A stretch of DNA of 40,366 nucleotides, taken from contig NZ_NXGA01000001.1 in assembly GCF_002802965.1 (NCBI RefSeq), positions 1,404,283-1,444,648 on the forward strand. Reading direction: 5' to 3'. This document shows, piece after piece, positions 7,321-16,870 of this stretch. The notes beneath the pieces were generated by a model that saw nothing but the letters and a program-made list of their open reading frames with translations, searched no databases and had not been told where the DNA came from. Every line of letters begins with the position of its first letter. Positions within the stretch are counted from its first letter, which is position 1. This DNA comes from Sporolactobacillus pectinivorans (GTDB lineage Bacteria > Bacillota > Bacilli > Bacillales > Sporolactobacillaceae). The translations under genes were made by a program, and so were the position numbers.

Positions 7321-8533
7321 ATGCCTAAAATAGACAGGAGTATTGTCCGAAACGAAGCCTACCGCAAAACCGCCGTTGGTATCCGGGAACGGCACAACGA
7401 ACGAAAGAATCAGGAGTACAGCAATCCGGATATTGTAAAAGACCGTTCCTATCTGAACATCCATTTCAAAAGTTGCGATGGAAGTTACGCCGAAACCTTT
7501 GACCGGATGCTTGCGGATGGCACCATCAGCAAGCGCGGACTACAGCCGGACGCAAAGGTGATCGACGAACTGATTTTTGATGTGAATACCGCCTATTTCT
7601 ACCGCAATGGTGGCTACGAATACGCCAAAGAGTTTTTTTGCGGAAGCTTACCGTCTGGCGGTCAAGGAGGCCGGAGGCGAACAGTACATATTATCAGCCG
7701 TCATGCACGCCGACGAGCGCAACCGAGCCCTGTCGGAACAGTTTGGCCGGGACGTGTTTCATTACCATATGCACGTCGTATATATCCCCATTGTGGATAA
7801 AGAAATCAAATGGTCGAAACGCTGCACAGATTCGGCCCTCGTCGGTACGACAAAGGAAATTATCAAACAAGTCAGTCATAGCAAAAAGTGGCCGAAACTC
7901 AAAAGACTGGATAAGGGCGGAAAGCCTGTTTTGAGCAAAAACGGCAAGACAATTCTTGTCAATTCTTACTCACTCCTGCAAGACCGCTTTTTCGAGCATA
8001 TGCGGGCGGCGGGCTATACCGATTTTGAGCGTGGGGAACGCGGCAGCACCGCCGAACATCTGGATGTTCTGGACTACAAAATTCAGCAGGAAGAGGCCAG
8101 TTCCGACGCTTTGAATCAGTCGATAGAGAAAAAGCAGGCGCAGCTTTCCGGCTTGCAGGAGAAAATCGCTGTTACCAAACAAACCACCGCCACCTTTTCC
8201 GAGATCAGCAGCATGACGAAAAAGACCATCGGCGGCAATGTCCAACTTCTACCCGCCGACTGGAAAACCGTGTCCGGCCTTGCCAAAAAGGGCGTGACCG
8301 CCGAAAGTGAAATAGCCGACTTGAAAAAAGAGCTTGCCGCTGCCCGACAGGACGCACAGATTTACAAATCCCGTTGGGAACGGCTCATGGAGGAAACAAA
8401 GCTGTTTCGGGAAGCCGTGAAACACGCGCCCCGGCTGGTAAAGGATTTTCTTACTTCCGTTTTCCGCAGACCTCCGGAAAAAGAGGAAACGGAACATCCC
8501 GCCAACCGGAGAGGCAAAGATGTGGAACGGTAA
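7321..8533 (+). pseudogene. tnpZ: MobV/Pre-type relaxase (Tn4451 TnpZ-like), frameshifted at a T7 run
   Basis: GGGAGG (7308-7313) precedes ATG at 7321 (MPKIDRSIVRNEAYRKTAVG). The first frame reads to EYAKEFF at 7633-7639, where seven T occur; with six T the second frame follows directly (FFAEAYRLAVKEAGGEQYIL) and runs to the stop at 8531-8533. The relaxase core is clear: a histidine-rich metal site (AVMHADER and FHYHMHVVYIPIVDKEI) as in plasmid recombination/mobilization proteins. The C-terminal half is coiled coil (ALNQSIEKKQAQLSGLQEKI; ESEIADLKKELAAARQDAQ). Such proteins nick oriT and allow a helper conjugation system to transfer the element. The break may be real, or a sequencing error in the homopolymer. 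GC content looks higher than in the chromosomal genes. Confidence 0.85.
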
Positions 8534-8535
8534 TC

Positions 8536-8560
8536 ACTTCGGACCAACTTGGCCCGAAGT
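8536..8560. repeat. Palindrome right of the relaxase gene
   Basis: Same sequence as 7229-7253 with one change (ACTTCGGACCAA in the left arm). It begins three bases after the relaxase stop codon. Confidence 0.85.
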
Positions 8561-9198
8561 CGCGCGTTTCCAGAGGCGTTCCCCCTCTGGAACTCTCCCC
8601 ACTCGCCGTGTGGCAGAGGTTTCCGTTCAAAAGAACGGCAACCCTGCGGGTCAGTGTGAGGGCTCCGGCTTTTGTCAACGGGCTTTCGCGGCATATGCTC
8701 CGTCGCTGCGCTCTGTCCGCTATTCCACGTTCCCATTGACAACGCCTCCCGCCCTTGGAAAATACGTTCCTGTTTCTGTTCCTTGATTGAGGCCGGGGCG
8801 CGGGGGCAGGGCCACCGTAGAAGCCGACCGATTTCCACCAGACCAGCGGAGCAGATTTTGCCGTACAATGGCGCGGGCGAAAATGGGGCGGATTTCTCCT
8901 TGCTCTGTTCCCAGTTTTCGGCAAAGCCAGCACACGGCAAAAATCCGGTCTGTCAAGGGGGTAAGGGTGGAGATTTGCGATAGCAAATACTACCCGGCCC
9001 TTGACAGGCTGGATAGGCGCAGCGGCCCTATTGCCAGTGGGTTCTATGTCACGCTTTTAACCTTTCAGACCCGCATAAATACAGGCTTTTTCGGTCCTGT
9101 TTTCGGCTCGGCAATGGTTTTATACTGTCCACCTCCAAAACGGGCTTAAAATCGTAACATTCCCGTTCTTTCACACCCATTTCTGGAAGGAGTATTTC
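8561..9198 (+). other. GC-rich non-coding region of the mobilizable element, with a strong hairpin
   Basis: No convincing gene. The main structure is a hairpin with arms CTGTCAAGGG (8950-8959) and CCCTTGACAG (8998-9007), inside which GGGT/ACCC and ATTTGC/GCAAAT also pair. Short phrases resemble the left arm of the element (GCGTTCCCCCTC at 8577 and at 3352), supporting one element split in two. Many long open frames here are an effect of high GC, not genes. Confidence 0.5.
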
Positions 9199-9390
9199 AT
9201 GGAGAATCCCGTAAAAGCGAAAATTTCCGATTCCCCGACATTCTGCACGACAACAAGGAAAATCGGCAACACAGCCTTTCTTGTGACCTCCCGTTTGGGG
9301 CAGGAGGGCGATATTATTTCCACCTTCGCCCGCCTCGCTCAATATGAAACTGACGGAGCAAAGCCGGAGAATAACAGAAAACCCGTCTGA
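9199..9390 (+). CDS. tnpW: TnpW-like small transposon protein
   Basis: A 63-residue protein with a good ribosome site (GGAAGGAG, 9185-9192). The segment TFCTTTRKIGNTAFLVTSRL followed by ISTFARLAQYET resembles TnpW of Tn4451-type elements (pattern TFVRKIGxTTYxVxVxF...L...), a small protein of unknown role. Its position between the relaxase and the serine recombinase is that expected when a Tn4451-family circle is read through its joint. Short length limits confidence. Confidence 0.6.
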   Translation: MENPVKAKISDSPTFCTTTRKIGNTAFLVTSRLGQEGDIISTFARLAQYETDGAKPENNRKPV

Positions 9391-9470
9391 TCGACAACCA
9401 TGACAACAGGCGGTAAGGGTGCTACAATATAGGATACATTACCGTCTGTTGGCTGTCGGAAACAGAGGTT

Positions 9471-11130
9471 ATGATGAACAGACAACCAAATGAAAAAATC
9501 AATTACCTGTATGGACGATTGAGCCATGAGGACGAATTGCAGGGCGATTCCAACAGCATTATCAATCAGCGGAAAATTCTCACCAAGTACGCCGAGGAAA
9601 ACGGCTTCACGCCTTACGAATTTATCTATGACGACGGTTTCTCAGGAGCCGATTTTGAACGCCCCGCCTTTTCCCGGATGATGGAGGACGTGGAAGCCGG
9701 AAAGGTTGCCACGGTCATTGTCAAGGATATGAGCCGGTTTGGGCGCGACTATCTAAAATTCGGGTTTTACACTGAAATTGTATTTGCGGAAAAGGACGTG
9801 CGGCTGGTCGCCATCAATGACAACGTAGACACGGAGCGCGGGGAAAATGATTTTACCCCGATGATGAATTTGTTCAACGAGTGGTATGTAAAAAATACCA
9901 GCAAGAAAATCCGGGCCGTGTGGCAGGCGAAAGGCAAAAGCGGCGAACGCCTCGCCGTAATCCCGCCCTACGGCTACCGCAAAGATTCGGAGGATTCCAA
10001 ACAGCTTGTCGTTGACGAGGAAAGTGCCGCCGTGGTGCGCCGGGTTTTCCGGCTGTCCGTGGAAGGGTACGGCCCCGCGCAGATTGCCCGGACGCTCAAT
10101 AGCGAACACCTTTTGAATCCGAGCGCCTACAAGTACGAACACGGGATACTTTCCAAGGCCCGCCCCTGCAAAGACCCGTATTTCTGGAACACGACCACGG
10201 TACATAAGATTCTGGACGCTCCGGAATACTTAGGCGAAACCATCGATTTCAAAACGTGGTCGAAGTCGTACAAAGACAACCGCCCCCGCCTGAACCCGCC
10301 CGACAAGTAAATGGTGTTCGAGCATACCCACCTGGCGATTATCGACTCGGAAACGTGGGATATTGTCCGCGGTATGCGGGAACACAAGCGCCGCGCCCCT
10401 CGTTATGGCAATCCCGGTTTGTTCTCCGGCGTGGCCTACTGCGCCGATTGTGGGAGTAAATTGTATTATACACACACGGGCAATCAAAAACAAGTGGGGG
10501 ACGCGCTATGAGGGCTCCTACAGTTGTTCCGAGTACCGCAAGAACGTACAGTATTTGCAAAACCGCAAATGCACTTGCCACTTTATCAGGGAAAGCCAGT
10601 TGGAACAGCTTGTTTTGGAAGAACTGCGGCAACTGCTCCGATATATCCCCAAGCATGAAAAGCAGTTCGCCCGGCTGGTAATGGACAGGAGCGTACAGGA
10701 GCAAAAGCGGGACACGGTGGCGAAGAAACGGGCTGCTGTCAAGCACCGCCAGCGGATAGTCGAGCTTGATATGCTGATTGAACGGCTGTATGTGGACAAC
10801 GTTTCCGGCAGGGTGCCGGACGAACGGTATGAAAAAATGTCCGCAAAGTTTGAAGCGGAACAGGCTACATTGAAAGAAACGGTTGCCGCTCTGGAAAGCG
10901 AGATCGCCGGGGAAGAAAGCCAAGCGGTTAATGTGGACAGGTTTCTTTCCGTGGTTCGCCGCTATACCGAGATTGAAAAGCTGACCCCTGCAATCGTCCA
11001 TGAATTCATCGACCGCATTATCGTATACGAGCCGGAACAGGCGCGGGGCGACCGTCGCCAGAAGATAGAAATTATCTACAACAATGTTGGCGCGGTTGAC
11101 CGCCTCGCTTTGATGGGCTTAGGAGCCTGA
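9471..11130 (+). pseudogene. tnpX: Large serine recombinase (TnpX-like, DUF4368), broken by a stop and a frameshift
   Basis: AGAGG (9464-9468) favours the ATG at 9474 over that at 9471. Three readable pieces: 9471-10310 holds the resolvase catalytic domain (YGRLSHEDELQGDSNSI, with the nucleophilic Ser in GDSNSI; VIVKDMSRFGRDYLKFGFY) and the recombinase domain; TAA at 10308-10310 interrupts NPPDK-stop-MVFEHTHLAI where relatives have Gln. The same frame continues with the zinc ribbon (YCADCGSKLYYTHTG) until a five-G run at 10496-10500; with one G fewer the next frame gives GTRYEGSYSCSEYRKNVQYL, a long coiled coil and the DUF4368 end (FIDRIIVYEPEQARGDRRQK). Such enzymes excise and insert the element without host factors. 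As read, it is inactive. Confidence 0.88.
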
Positions 11131-11165
11131 AAACTGAATATTGGGCCGAGTGCCGTTTTTATAAC
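11131..11165. other. Right end of the Tn4451-like element, boundary unresolved
   Basis: The 35 bases between the recombinase stop codon and the start of intron-like sequence probably hold the right end of the element. No matching left terminus could be identified by eye. Confidence 0.3.
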
Positions 11166-11569
11166 GCCGCCGCCCGCCATGAGTTTATGCTTCCTTTAGG
11201 ACACTGTCTGAAAGGCAAGGGTGTCCATCGTGAGGTGGAATCTGGAGGAAGCCGGAGGCAAACTCCTGAGGTGACGAACAGAAACTGGATACTAAGGCTG
11301 AATGGAGAGGGATAAGCCTGCGTAACAAGGTGAAGTCCGATACTGCCCGAATCTTCTACAGTAAATCCAGCACCTACATGGGAGGAAAGTTGTTATTCTT
11401 ACCCGGGGAGATCTTACAAGGGTTCCCGACAAGAGGGAAGGCATTTCCCACAGGAACAATCGTGCCAGTGATGGTGCGATGAATTGTAAGAAGTCAGCAG
11501 ACGCCGTAGTAGTCCGACAGGACGAAGGGCTGAACAATAGTAATCTTGGAAACAGTGGAGGTGTGAGCC
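11166..11569 (+). ncRNA. 5' part of a group II intron RNA
   Basis: The sequence from about 11166 (CGCCCGCCATGAGTTTATGC) through GACACTGTCTGAAAGGCAAG, GAGGTGGAATCTGGAGGAAG and TAGTAGTCCGACAGGACGAA resembles domain I-III RNA of bacterial group II introns and leads directly into an intron-encoded reverse transcriptase. The canonical GTGYG 5' splice sequence is not seen, so the very start may be altered. Domains V and VI are absent because the intron is cut at about 12216. Confidence 0.7.
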
Positions 11570-12216
11570 ATGCGACAACCACAGACAACATCAAAGGATG
11601 ACTATCTATCGAAGAATAGGGTGGAACCCGAAGGTACGGTAAAAGTGTGCAGTATGACTCACGGTGAACCTGACGGAAGAGATGGTGTGCCTGATCTCAT
11701 CACGAGAATCGCCGACCGACTAAACCTCAATCAAGCCTACAAGAAAGTAAAGGCGAACAAGGGATCAGCTGGGATCGATGGAATGACTGTCGATGAACTC
11801 TTTCCCTTTCTTATACGAAATAGGAATGAGCTTATCCAACAGATCAGGGATGGCTCGTACGAGCCACAACCGGTAAAACGTGTAGAAATTCCCAAACCCG
11901 ATGGAACAAAAAGAAACCTTGGCGTTCCGACCGTGTGCGATCGACTGGTTCAACAAGCGATACTTCCAAGTGATGGAACGGATCTTTGATCCGACATTCT
12001 CGGACAACAGTTTTGGATTTCGAACAAACCGCAGTGCTCATGACGCGATGAAGCGCGCCAAAGCTTACTACGAGGAAGGATATAGATACGTGGTTGATCT
12101 TGATCTGAAATCCTACTTTGACACGGTGAATCATGATAAGCTGATGTACTGTGTGGAACAAAAGATTAAGGACAAAAAGATTCTCCGACTTATACGCAAG
12201 TTCTTGCGAAGCGGCA
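11570..12216 (+). pseudogene. ltrA: Group II intron reverse transcriptase/maturase, frameshifted and truncated
   Basis: GGAGGTG precedes ATG at 11570. The first frame carries DLITRIADRLNLNQAYKKVK, NKGSAGIDGMTVDELFP and PKPDGTKRNLGVPTVCDRLV (reverse-transcriptase blocks 0-2). Near 11965 the frame changes; the next reads VMERIFDPTFSDNSFGFRTN, RSAHDAMKRAKAYYEEGYRY and VVDLDLKSYFDTVNHDKLMY (block 3 with the first catalytic Asp). It ends at LIRKFLRSG, before the YADD catalytic box, maturase and DNA-binding domains. From about 12217 it reads, in frame, into an IS4-type transposase tail, producing a chimeric open frame to 12407. It cannot be functional. Confidence 0.88.
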
Positions 12217-12556
12217 AATCTTTTCTCAAGCTGCAAAAAGAATTTCAGGGCTGGTCATATGACCTTCTGATCAGCAATACAACGATTGTGTTTACCCAAC
12301 TCATTCTTCTGGTGTGGCAGAATCGCTGCAGTTCAGACGAACCGACACTAGGTGGCATGTTCTACGAGCTTTGCGATGAAATGAACTGGATTGGGCTGTT
12401 GCCCTGACTCTCAGCTGCTGGATCTTCTCCATGAAGCTCTAGCGGGGACCAAAAATACGATCAAGAAGTGGATCACTTGTCAACTCCAGCAATGGATTGA
12501 CAGACTACACAACTATATCAAGGCTTACCTGCCAGAACTAAGCTGCGAAAGTTGAG
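12217..12556 (+). mobile_element. 3' end of an IS4-type insertion sequence with its right inverted repeat
   Basis: Residues FLKLQKEFQGWSYDLLISN then TTIVFTQLILLVWQNRCSSD match the C-terminal third of IS4-type DDE transposases (FQGRSYD...ISHTTIVFTR...W). A frameshift near 12375 moves the tail to another frame: QLLDLLHEALAGTKNTIKKW ... YLPELSCES and a stop at 12553-12555. The terminal inverted repeat CTGCGAAAGTTGAG occupies 12543-12556 and is the exact reverse complement of 34886-34899, where the 5' end of the same element lies. The catalytic region is missing. Confidence 0.8.
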
Positions 12557-12922
12557 AATGTAATTATAGATCCAATTTTTTATATTTTTGAGTTTGATTT
12601 TGATTTTTCTATATTGCAACCAATAGTTCTAACTGAGATCTTTTCCTCGTTTAAGGTTTTTATGTTTATTACTGCAATCTAACGAAAAGAAAAATATACT
12701 CTAACGCCTCTAAAGATAAAGTTGTGTTCAAGATCTTGAGGGAGGAACAATTCTTAAACGAATAAACGAATTGTCGTCCAAGTAAAAATTCGTGTCTTGA
12801 CAATGGGGTCCACTTTACTTCATAACCATGGAGCCGATCCTGCTACATTAAGATAAAATGTTTCGGCCAGTTTCTACTTGTGCAGGTGAACGTCAGATTG
12901 TCAATATCTGTTGGCAGCAATG
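12557..12922. other. AT-rich spacer, no gene recognised
   Basis: No gene is supported. The stretch GTGTCTTGACAATGGGGTCC near 12792-12811 resembles the terminal bases of IS3-type elements on the opposite strand, but no transposase accompanies it, so this is only a hint of another IS scar. Confidence 0.3.
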
Positions 12923-13110
<188 letters not shown>

Positions 13111-13117
<7 letters not shown>

Positions 13118-13155
13118 GCCTCAGATTTGGCAAACTAAATTCTGAGACATCCTCG
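13111..13155. terminator. 15-base-arm hairpin downstream of the pectate lyase gene
   Basis: Arms at 13111-13125 and 13141-13155 pair with a single mismatch (CGAGGATG/CATCCTCG plus CTCAGA/TCTGAG). It lies 100 bases beyond the pectate lyase stop codon and may end that transcript, although no T-run follows; it could equally be the edge of a lost element. Confidence 0.45.
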
Positions 13156-13254
13156 TAAATGGATTTAATTGATTAATTTTTTCACAGGTAAAAAGATCAG
13201 TGCTTCCCCCAATAGTTTGACTTTGAGATAGATATCATTATTAACACAACATCA

Positions 13255-15203
13255 TTATTGCAATTCATAGGCCCCCAGATCCGGTGCGGCTCCAAGATAG
13301 GGTATCCCGACATCTACGCCTTTATCAATCAGATCACTGCCTGGAACCAAACGAGCAAAACCGTTCGATGGTAGACTGCCGTCTGCATTTCTTGGTGCTT
13401 CGGCATCAGCTGTTGCGATGCTTTCAAAATCGGCACTGTTCACCGTTACAGGTAGATTCCAGCTGTTATTTTCCTGCACGGCACCACTGTATAGTTTCAC
13501 ATCGCCTTTTGCTTCATCGAAGCTGACATTATTGATGAAGGTATGCGCTCCGCCCCGAGTTGGCGCAACGGCGAAATAAAATCCGTAGCCTGAATCAAAG
13601 GCTAGAGAGTTGTATATTTTAACGCCACCAAGAGCTCCGTCTGAGCCATTCTGGTCAAATGCCTTGTGGTTGCTGTTGACGCCATAGTTAATGTCGAAGG
13701 CGACACAGTTCTCAACAATGTGCTGACCATAGCTGGTACCTCCGCCAAGCTTAAATCCGCTGCCGTTTCCGGCCCAATTCGTTCCTGTATAGTTAAAGAT
13801 GTTCTTGTCTCCATTATGCCATGTGTAGCAATGGTCGATTGTGACCGGATACTGGGCCATGTACAAATCCCAGCCGTCATCTGAGTTTTCCCATGAACGG
13901 CAGCCGTAGTTTCCTGTACCAGGGTTTAACTTACAGGAAAATCCATCCGCGTTTCCCCCGTCTCCTGTGGAACCGCCTTGGTCATAGTTCAGATAGGAGT
14001 CGCAATTGATAATTTTGTTATAGGCAGCCTTGCTTCCGTCATTTGAATCCGTTTTGTTTAATCCAATATACAATCCGCTGTCATTATTATTGTGCGTGAC
14101 ACAATTCTCCACGGTATTATAACTGCCATAGATTCTGATGCCCTTGCCTGCAGCGTGTTCCACTTCCAAACCTTTGATATACCAGTAGTTCCCATTGATT
14201 CTGATTCCAAATGATGCATTACCTGCACCTTCACCGGAAAAATCAAGTAACGGTTTCTCGCCGTTATAAGCAAAGATGTTAATCGGATTTCCTGCCGAAC
14301 CGTTATTATTAAGATTAATCACAGACGACAAGTGGTATGTACCGCCTCTGACATAAATTGTTGTTCCTGGCGAAGCTATTGAAACAGCTTTTGAAATTGT
14401 AGCAAATGGTGCATCGATCGTTCCGGCGTTTGAGTCACTGCCTGATGGCGACACATAATATGCCGTGCTTGTGGCTGGTGTTGATGTACCGGATGAAGAG
14501 GATGACGGAGATGAGGCTGAGCTGGATGAAGAGGATGATGGTGCTGACGATGAGCTTGAAGAAGCGGATGCATTATCTGATACAACGACATCGTCAAACT
14601 CGGCGACTGATTTCGTTACCAGACCTATGGCTCCTGCCGTCAGGCTGCTGTCTGTGGTAGTCAGTTGAAGTGTGCCATCGACATAGACATAGACATTAAT
14701 CGTGGAGCCTGACATCTCAAGCTTGATGGTATACCACTTATTTGTTTCGAAAGTGTAATTCGTGCTTACTAGTGTTGAAGCGGAACCATTGATTTTTTTT
14801 CTGATTCCAAAGCTTTACCGTTATACAAGGAAGCGGCATAGTAGTTATTTGCATCCTTGAATCTTCCGGCAATCAGCACTCTGTTTGAATTAAAATCGGT
14901 AACCTTCACTTTTGCTTCCACACTATAGTCCGTCCAGGATTGACTGCCGGCAGAAGTACGGCCCTCGGTGCTTGTACCTGTTTGTGAATAAACCTTTGTA
15001 TCACCTGCTGGCTCCGTTGCATCCGTTGCCTGACTCCAAGTTCCGGCAGTTGACTTCCACTGACTCGTTCCGCTTTCAAAATTGTCATTGAAAGTCGATG
15101 TGGCCAGGGCATGCGGAACGCCAAGCGGGATTCCGATAACCATTAAGGTGAAGGCCAATGCAATAATGAGGAAAATGTTAAATTTTTTACCAATGATGCG
15201 CAT
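13255..15203 (-). pseudogene. Secreted PL9-type pectate lyase, split by a one-base loss in an A-run
   Basis: GGAGGG precedes ATG at 15203. A signal peptide is clear (NIFLIIALAFTLMVIGIPL, cleavage after ALA). Residues about 35-195 form a beta-sandwich of the DUF1080/CBM66 type (FNDNFESGTSQWKSTAGTWS ... WYTIKLEMSGSTINVYVYVD), followed by a serine-rich linker of about 30 residues, then a right-handed parallel beta-helix. Family PL9 landmarks are the calcium-binding NSDDGWDLYMAQYPVTI and the segment GSGFKLGGG with the probable catalytic lysine. The first frame ends after ALESEKK at an eight-base homopolymer (14793-14800); one more base would give one protein of about 649 residues. It would cleave pectin outside the cell. 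No export or PTS genes are adjacent. Confidence 0.85.
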
Positions 15204-15577
15204 AGTAACCCTCCAACTAAAGATAATTTTATCCTTCCACGACAAATATCGTCGGTACACTACTTTTGTTTATAGGCTCTAAGACCTGTTTTGCTCCTAA
15301 TTCTATTTATAGACTAACAATGACCTGGTCCGTTAGTCTTCATGATACAGAAGGGACCTGCAATCATTTTCGCCCGGCAGGACACTCGAGTCCGGGCTGC
15401 CTTCTTGTCGTGGGTTGACAATGTCCCGGAGAAGTCAATAATCCAAATGTGGAAAGATATAAAAGAAAGTACATTGAAAGCGGACCTATTTTACAGCTGC
15501 AGGGTCTTGATTTTCTTAAACTTAATTTTTGCAGCGCTTTGATGCGTATTGTGCTGGGAATACGTAGTTAAGAATTA
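15204..15577. other. Divergent intergenic region between pectate lyase and alpha-galactosidase
   Basis: This 374-base gap holds the promoters for both carbohydrate genes. An inverted repeat AGACTAAC...GTTAGTCT occurs at 15312-15340. A partial cre-like core GCAGCGCTTTGATGCG occurs near 15530. No gene is recognised. Confidence 0.4.
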
Positions 15578-15593
15578 TTGAAAGCGCATTCAA
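15578..15593 (+). promoter_or_regulatory. Catabolite-responsive element (cre) upstream of alpha-galactosidase
   Basis: TTGAAAGCGCATTCAA matches the CcpA operator consensus WTGNAANCGNWNNCAW at every defined position. It lies 50 bases before the alpha-galactosidase start, as expected for repression by preferred sugars. Confidence 0.7.
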
Positions 15594-16071
15594 TTTTGCT
15601 TGAATCCTTAAAAAGTACATAATTTAAAGAGAGGAAAAAGGCTATGATTATCTGGAATGAAAAGGAAAAACTGTTTCATCTGCAAACAAATGACACTAGC
15701 CTTGTTTTGCAACGACTAAGCACCAGTCATGTAGCCGTTGTCTATTGGGGGAGGAAAATCAACACGTCTTCGCTTTCATACGTGATCCGAGATATTAAGA
15801 GAGCAAGCTATCTCTCTGATACCGATCTAATCAAGGATTTTAAGCTGGAACAGATTCCTCAGATTCTGCCCGCCTTTGGAAATACTGATATGCGAACTCC
15901 TGCCGTCGAATTTTAATATGAAGATGGGTCAAAAATTACGGATTGGTGCTATAATTATCGCACAATAAAAAGAGGCAGTGGGATTGCCAACGGTGCTTGA
16001 GGTTGAGACACTTGAATTGTCACTGGTCGATCAGGTGAAAAACATTGAAGTAGTTCTGTCGTTTAGCTTAC

Positions 16072-16116
16072 AAAAGCGGGGTCTAAACCCACCGTCTTTA
16101 GACGGTATCCGCTTTT
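16072..16116 (+). repeat. IS200/IS605 left-end hairpin
   Basis: Outer arms AAAAGCGG (16072-16079) and CCGCTTTT (16109-16116), inner hairpin ACCGTC-TTTA-GACGGT (16091-16106). Subterminal hairpins like this are bound by the Y1 transposase. Confidence 0.85.
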
Positions 16117-16161
16117 AGCCTTATCTTTTCGTGTCCATACTTTTCAAAAGAGGTGAAAAGT

Positions 16162-16593
16162 ATGGACGGTTATCAGAAAAGTGGTCATGCAGTCTACGAT
16201 ATCAAGTATCATGTGATCTGGGTGACCAAATACCGATATCAGGTGCTGCGAGGTCCAATCGCTGTTCGATTGCGTGAGTTGATCCGGCAGGGATGTGAGG
16301 CCAGGGGAGTCACAATCCTGCAGGGGAGCGTAGGCAAGGAACATGTCCATTTGCTGATTTCTTGTCCACCCAGCCTAGCGCCGAGTAAAATCATGGAGTA
16401 TCTGAAAGGACGCTCATCCAGATTGCTTCAGGATGAGTTTTCAGAACTAAAAAAACGGTATTGGGGCCAGCACCTATGGTCCAGAGGTTATTTCTGTGCG
16501 ACGGTCGGCAACGTGACGGAAGAAATCATCCGAAATTACATTGCGAATCAGTCAAATAAAGTCAAGGACGACATTTTCAAGATTGACGACTGA
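16162..16593 (+). CDS. tnpA: IS200/IS605-family Y1 transposase
   Basis: 143 residues from ATG 16162 (ribosome site AGAGG at 16149-16153; a GTG nine bases upstream is also possible). HUH single-strand transposase: the HUH motif is in SVGKEHVHLLISCPPSLAPS and the catalytic tyrosine is in EEIIRNYIANQSNK. The start YDIKYHVIWVTKYRYQVL is typical. Full length with no missing catalytic residue, so probably active. It would excise the element as a single-stranded circle from the lagging-strand template. No tnpB accompanies it. Confidence 0.92.
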   Translation: MDGYQKSGHAVYDIKYHVIWVTKYRYQVLRGPIAVRLRELIRQGCEARGVTILQGSVGKEHVHLLISCPPSLAPSKIMEYLKGRSSRLLQDEFSELKKRYWGQHLWSRGYFCATVGNVTEEIIRNYIANQSNKVKDDIFKIDD

Positions 16594-16689
16594 GTTCAGT
16601 CAGAATTCAGTGTGCTATGAGCACAAGGTCTTTCAGAAGACTTCAGTCTTTAAGTGGCGACTTTAAGTCGCAGACATTTATGTCTGAAC

Positions 16690-16709
16690 CCACCTGCTTT
16701 AGCAGGTGG
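16690..16709 (+). repeat. IS200/IS605 right-end hairpin
   Basis: CCACCTGCT and AGCAGGTGG pair perfectly over nine bases with a TT loop, eight bases before the right junction. Confidence 0.85.
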
Positions 16710-16870
16710 TCGTTTAGTGTTTTCGCTCACTATAATGCCATTACCGAGTCTGTGCGTGTCACGAACCATTCGCAAACCTCGATGCTTGTTAACCGATTAA
16801 TGAGCGCGAATCTTGATTTTTTGGACGACCATTTTGATCTTCTCCATCTTTCCGGTGCGTGGGGAAGGAA

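Larger units (their letters stand above)
16067..16717 (+). mobile_element. IS200/IS605-type insertion sequence
   Basis: The element is 651 bp with typical single-strand transposition ends: a left hairpin (16072-16116: AAAAGCGG/CCGCTTTT enclosing ACCGTC/GACGGT) and a right hairpin (16690-16709: CCACCTGCT/AGCAGGTGG). It encodes only the Y1 transposase. Both junctions carry GTCGTTTAG (16058-16066 and 16709-16717), so one copy is the target and the other the right-end cleavage sequence. Removing the unit restores the alpha-galactosidase frame exactly. It appears intact and may still be mobile. Confidence 0.9.
15644..16870 (+). pseudogene. GH36 alpha-galactosidase N-terminal fragment interrupted by IS200/IS605
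   Basis: ATG at 15644 follows AAAGAGAGG. The protein starts MIIWNEKEKLFHLQTNDTSL and continues SLSYVIRDIKRASYLSDTDL and QIPQILPAFGNTDMRTPAVE, the N-terminal beta-supersandwich of GH36 enzymes that release galactose from melibiose and raffinose. TAA at 15914-15916 interrupts VEF-stop-YEDGSKITDW, and a frameshift near 15975 leads to GLPTVLEVETLELSLVDQVK. At 16066 the IS element enters; 16718-16870 resumes in frame (VFAHYNAITESVRVTNHSQT ... DHFDLLHLSGAWGR). After GAWGR an IS66-type end replaces the catalytic domain, which is entirely missing. At least four independent lesions show long decay. Confidence 0.85.

Noticed and set aside
8362..8986. Several long open frames on both strands in the GC-rich region after the relaxase
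   Set aside because: They overlap each other and the relaxase gene, lack ribosome sites and family motifs; high GC content makes stop codons rare.
10339..11001. A 220-codon minus-strand frame under the recombinase
   Set aside because: It is the antisense shadow of the tnpX coding sequence and has no motif of its own.
13284..14668. Plus-strand frames antisense to the pectate lyase
   Set aside because: Shadows of the beta-helix and the serine-rich linker coding sequence.
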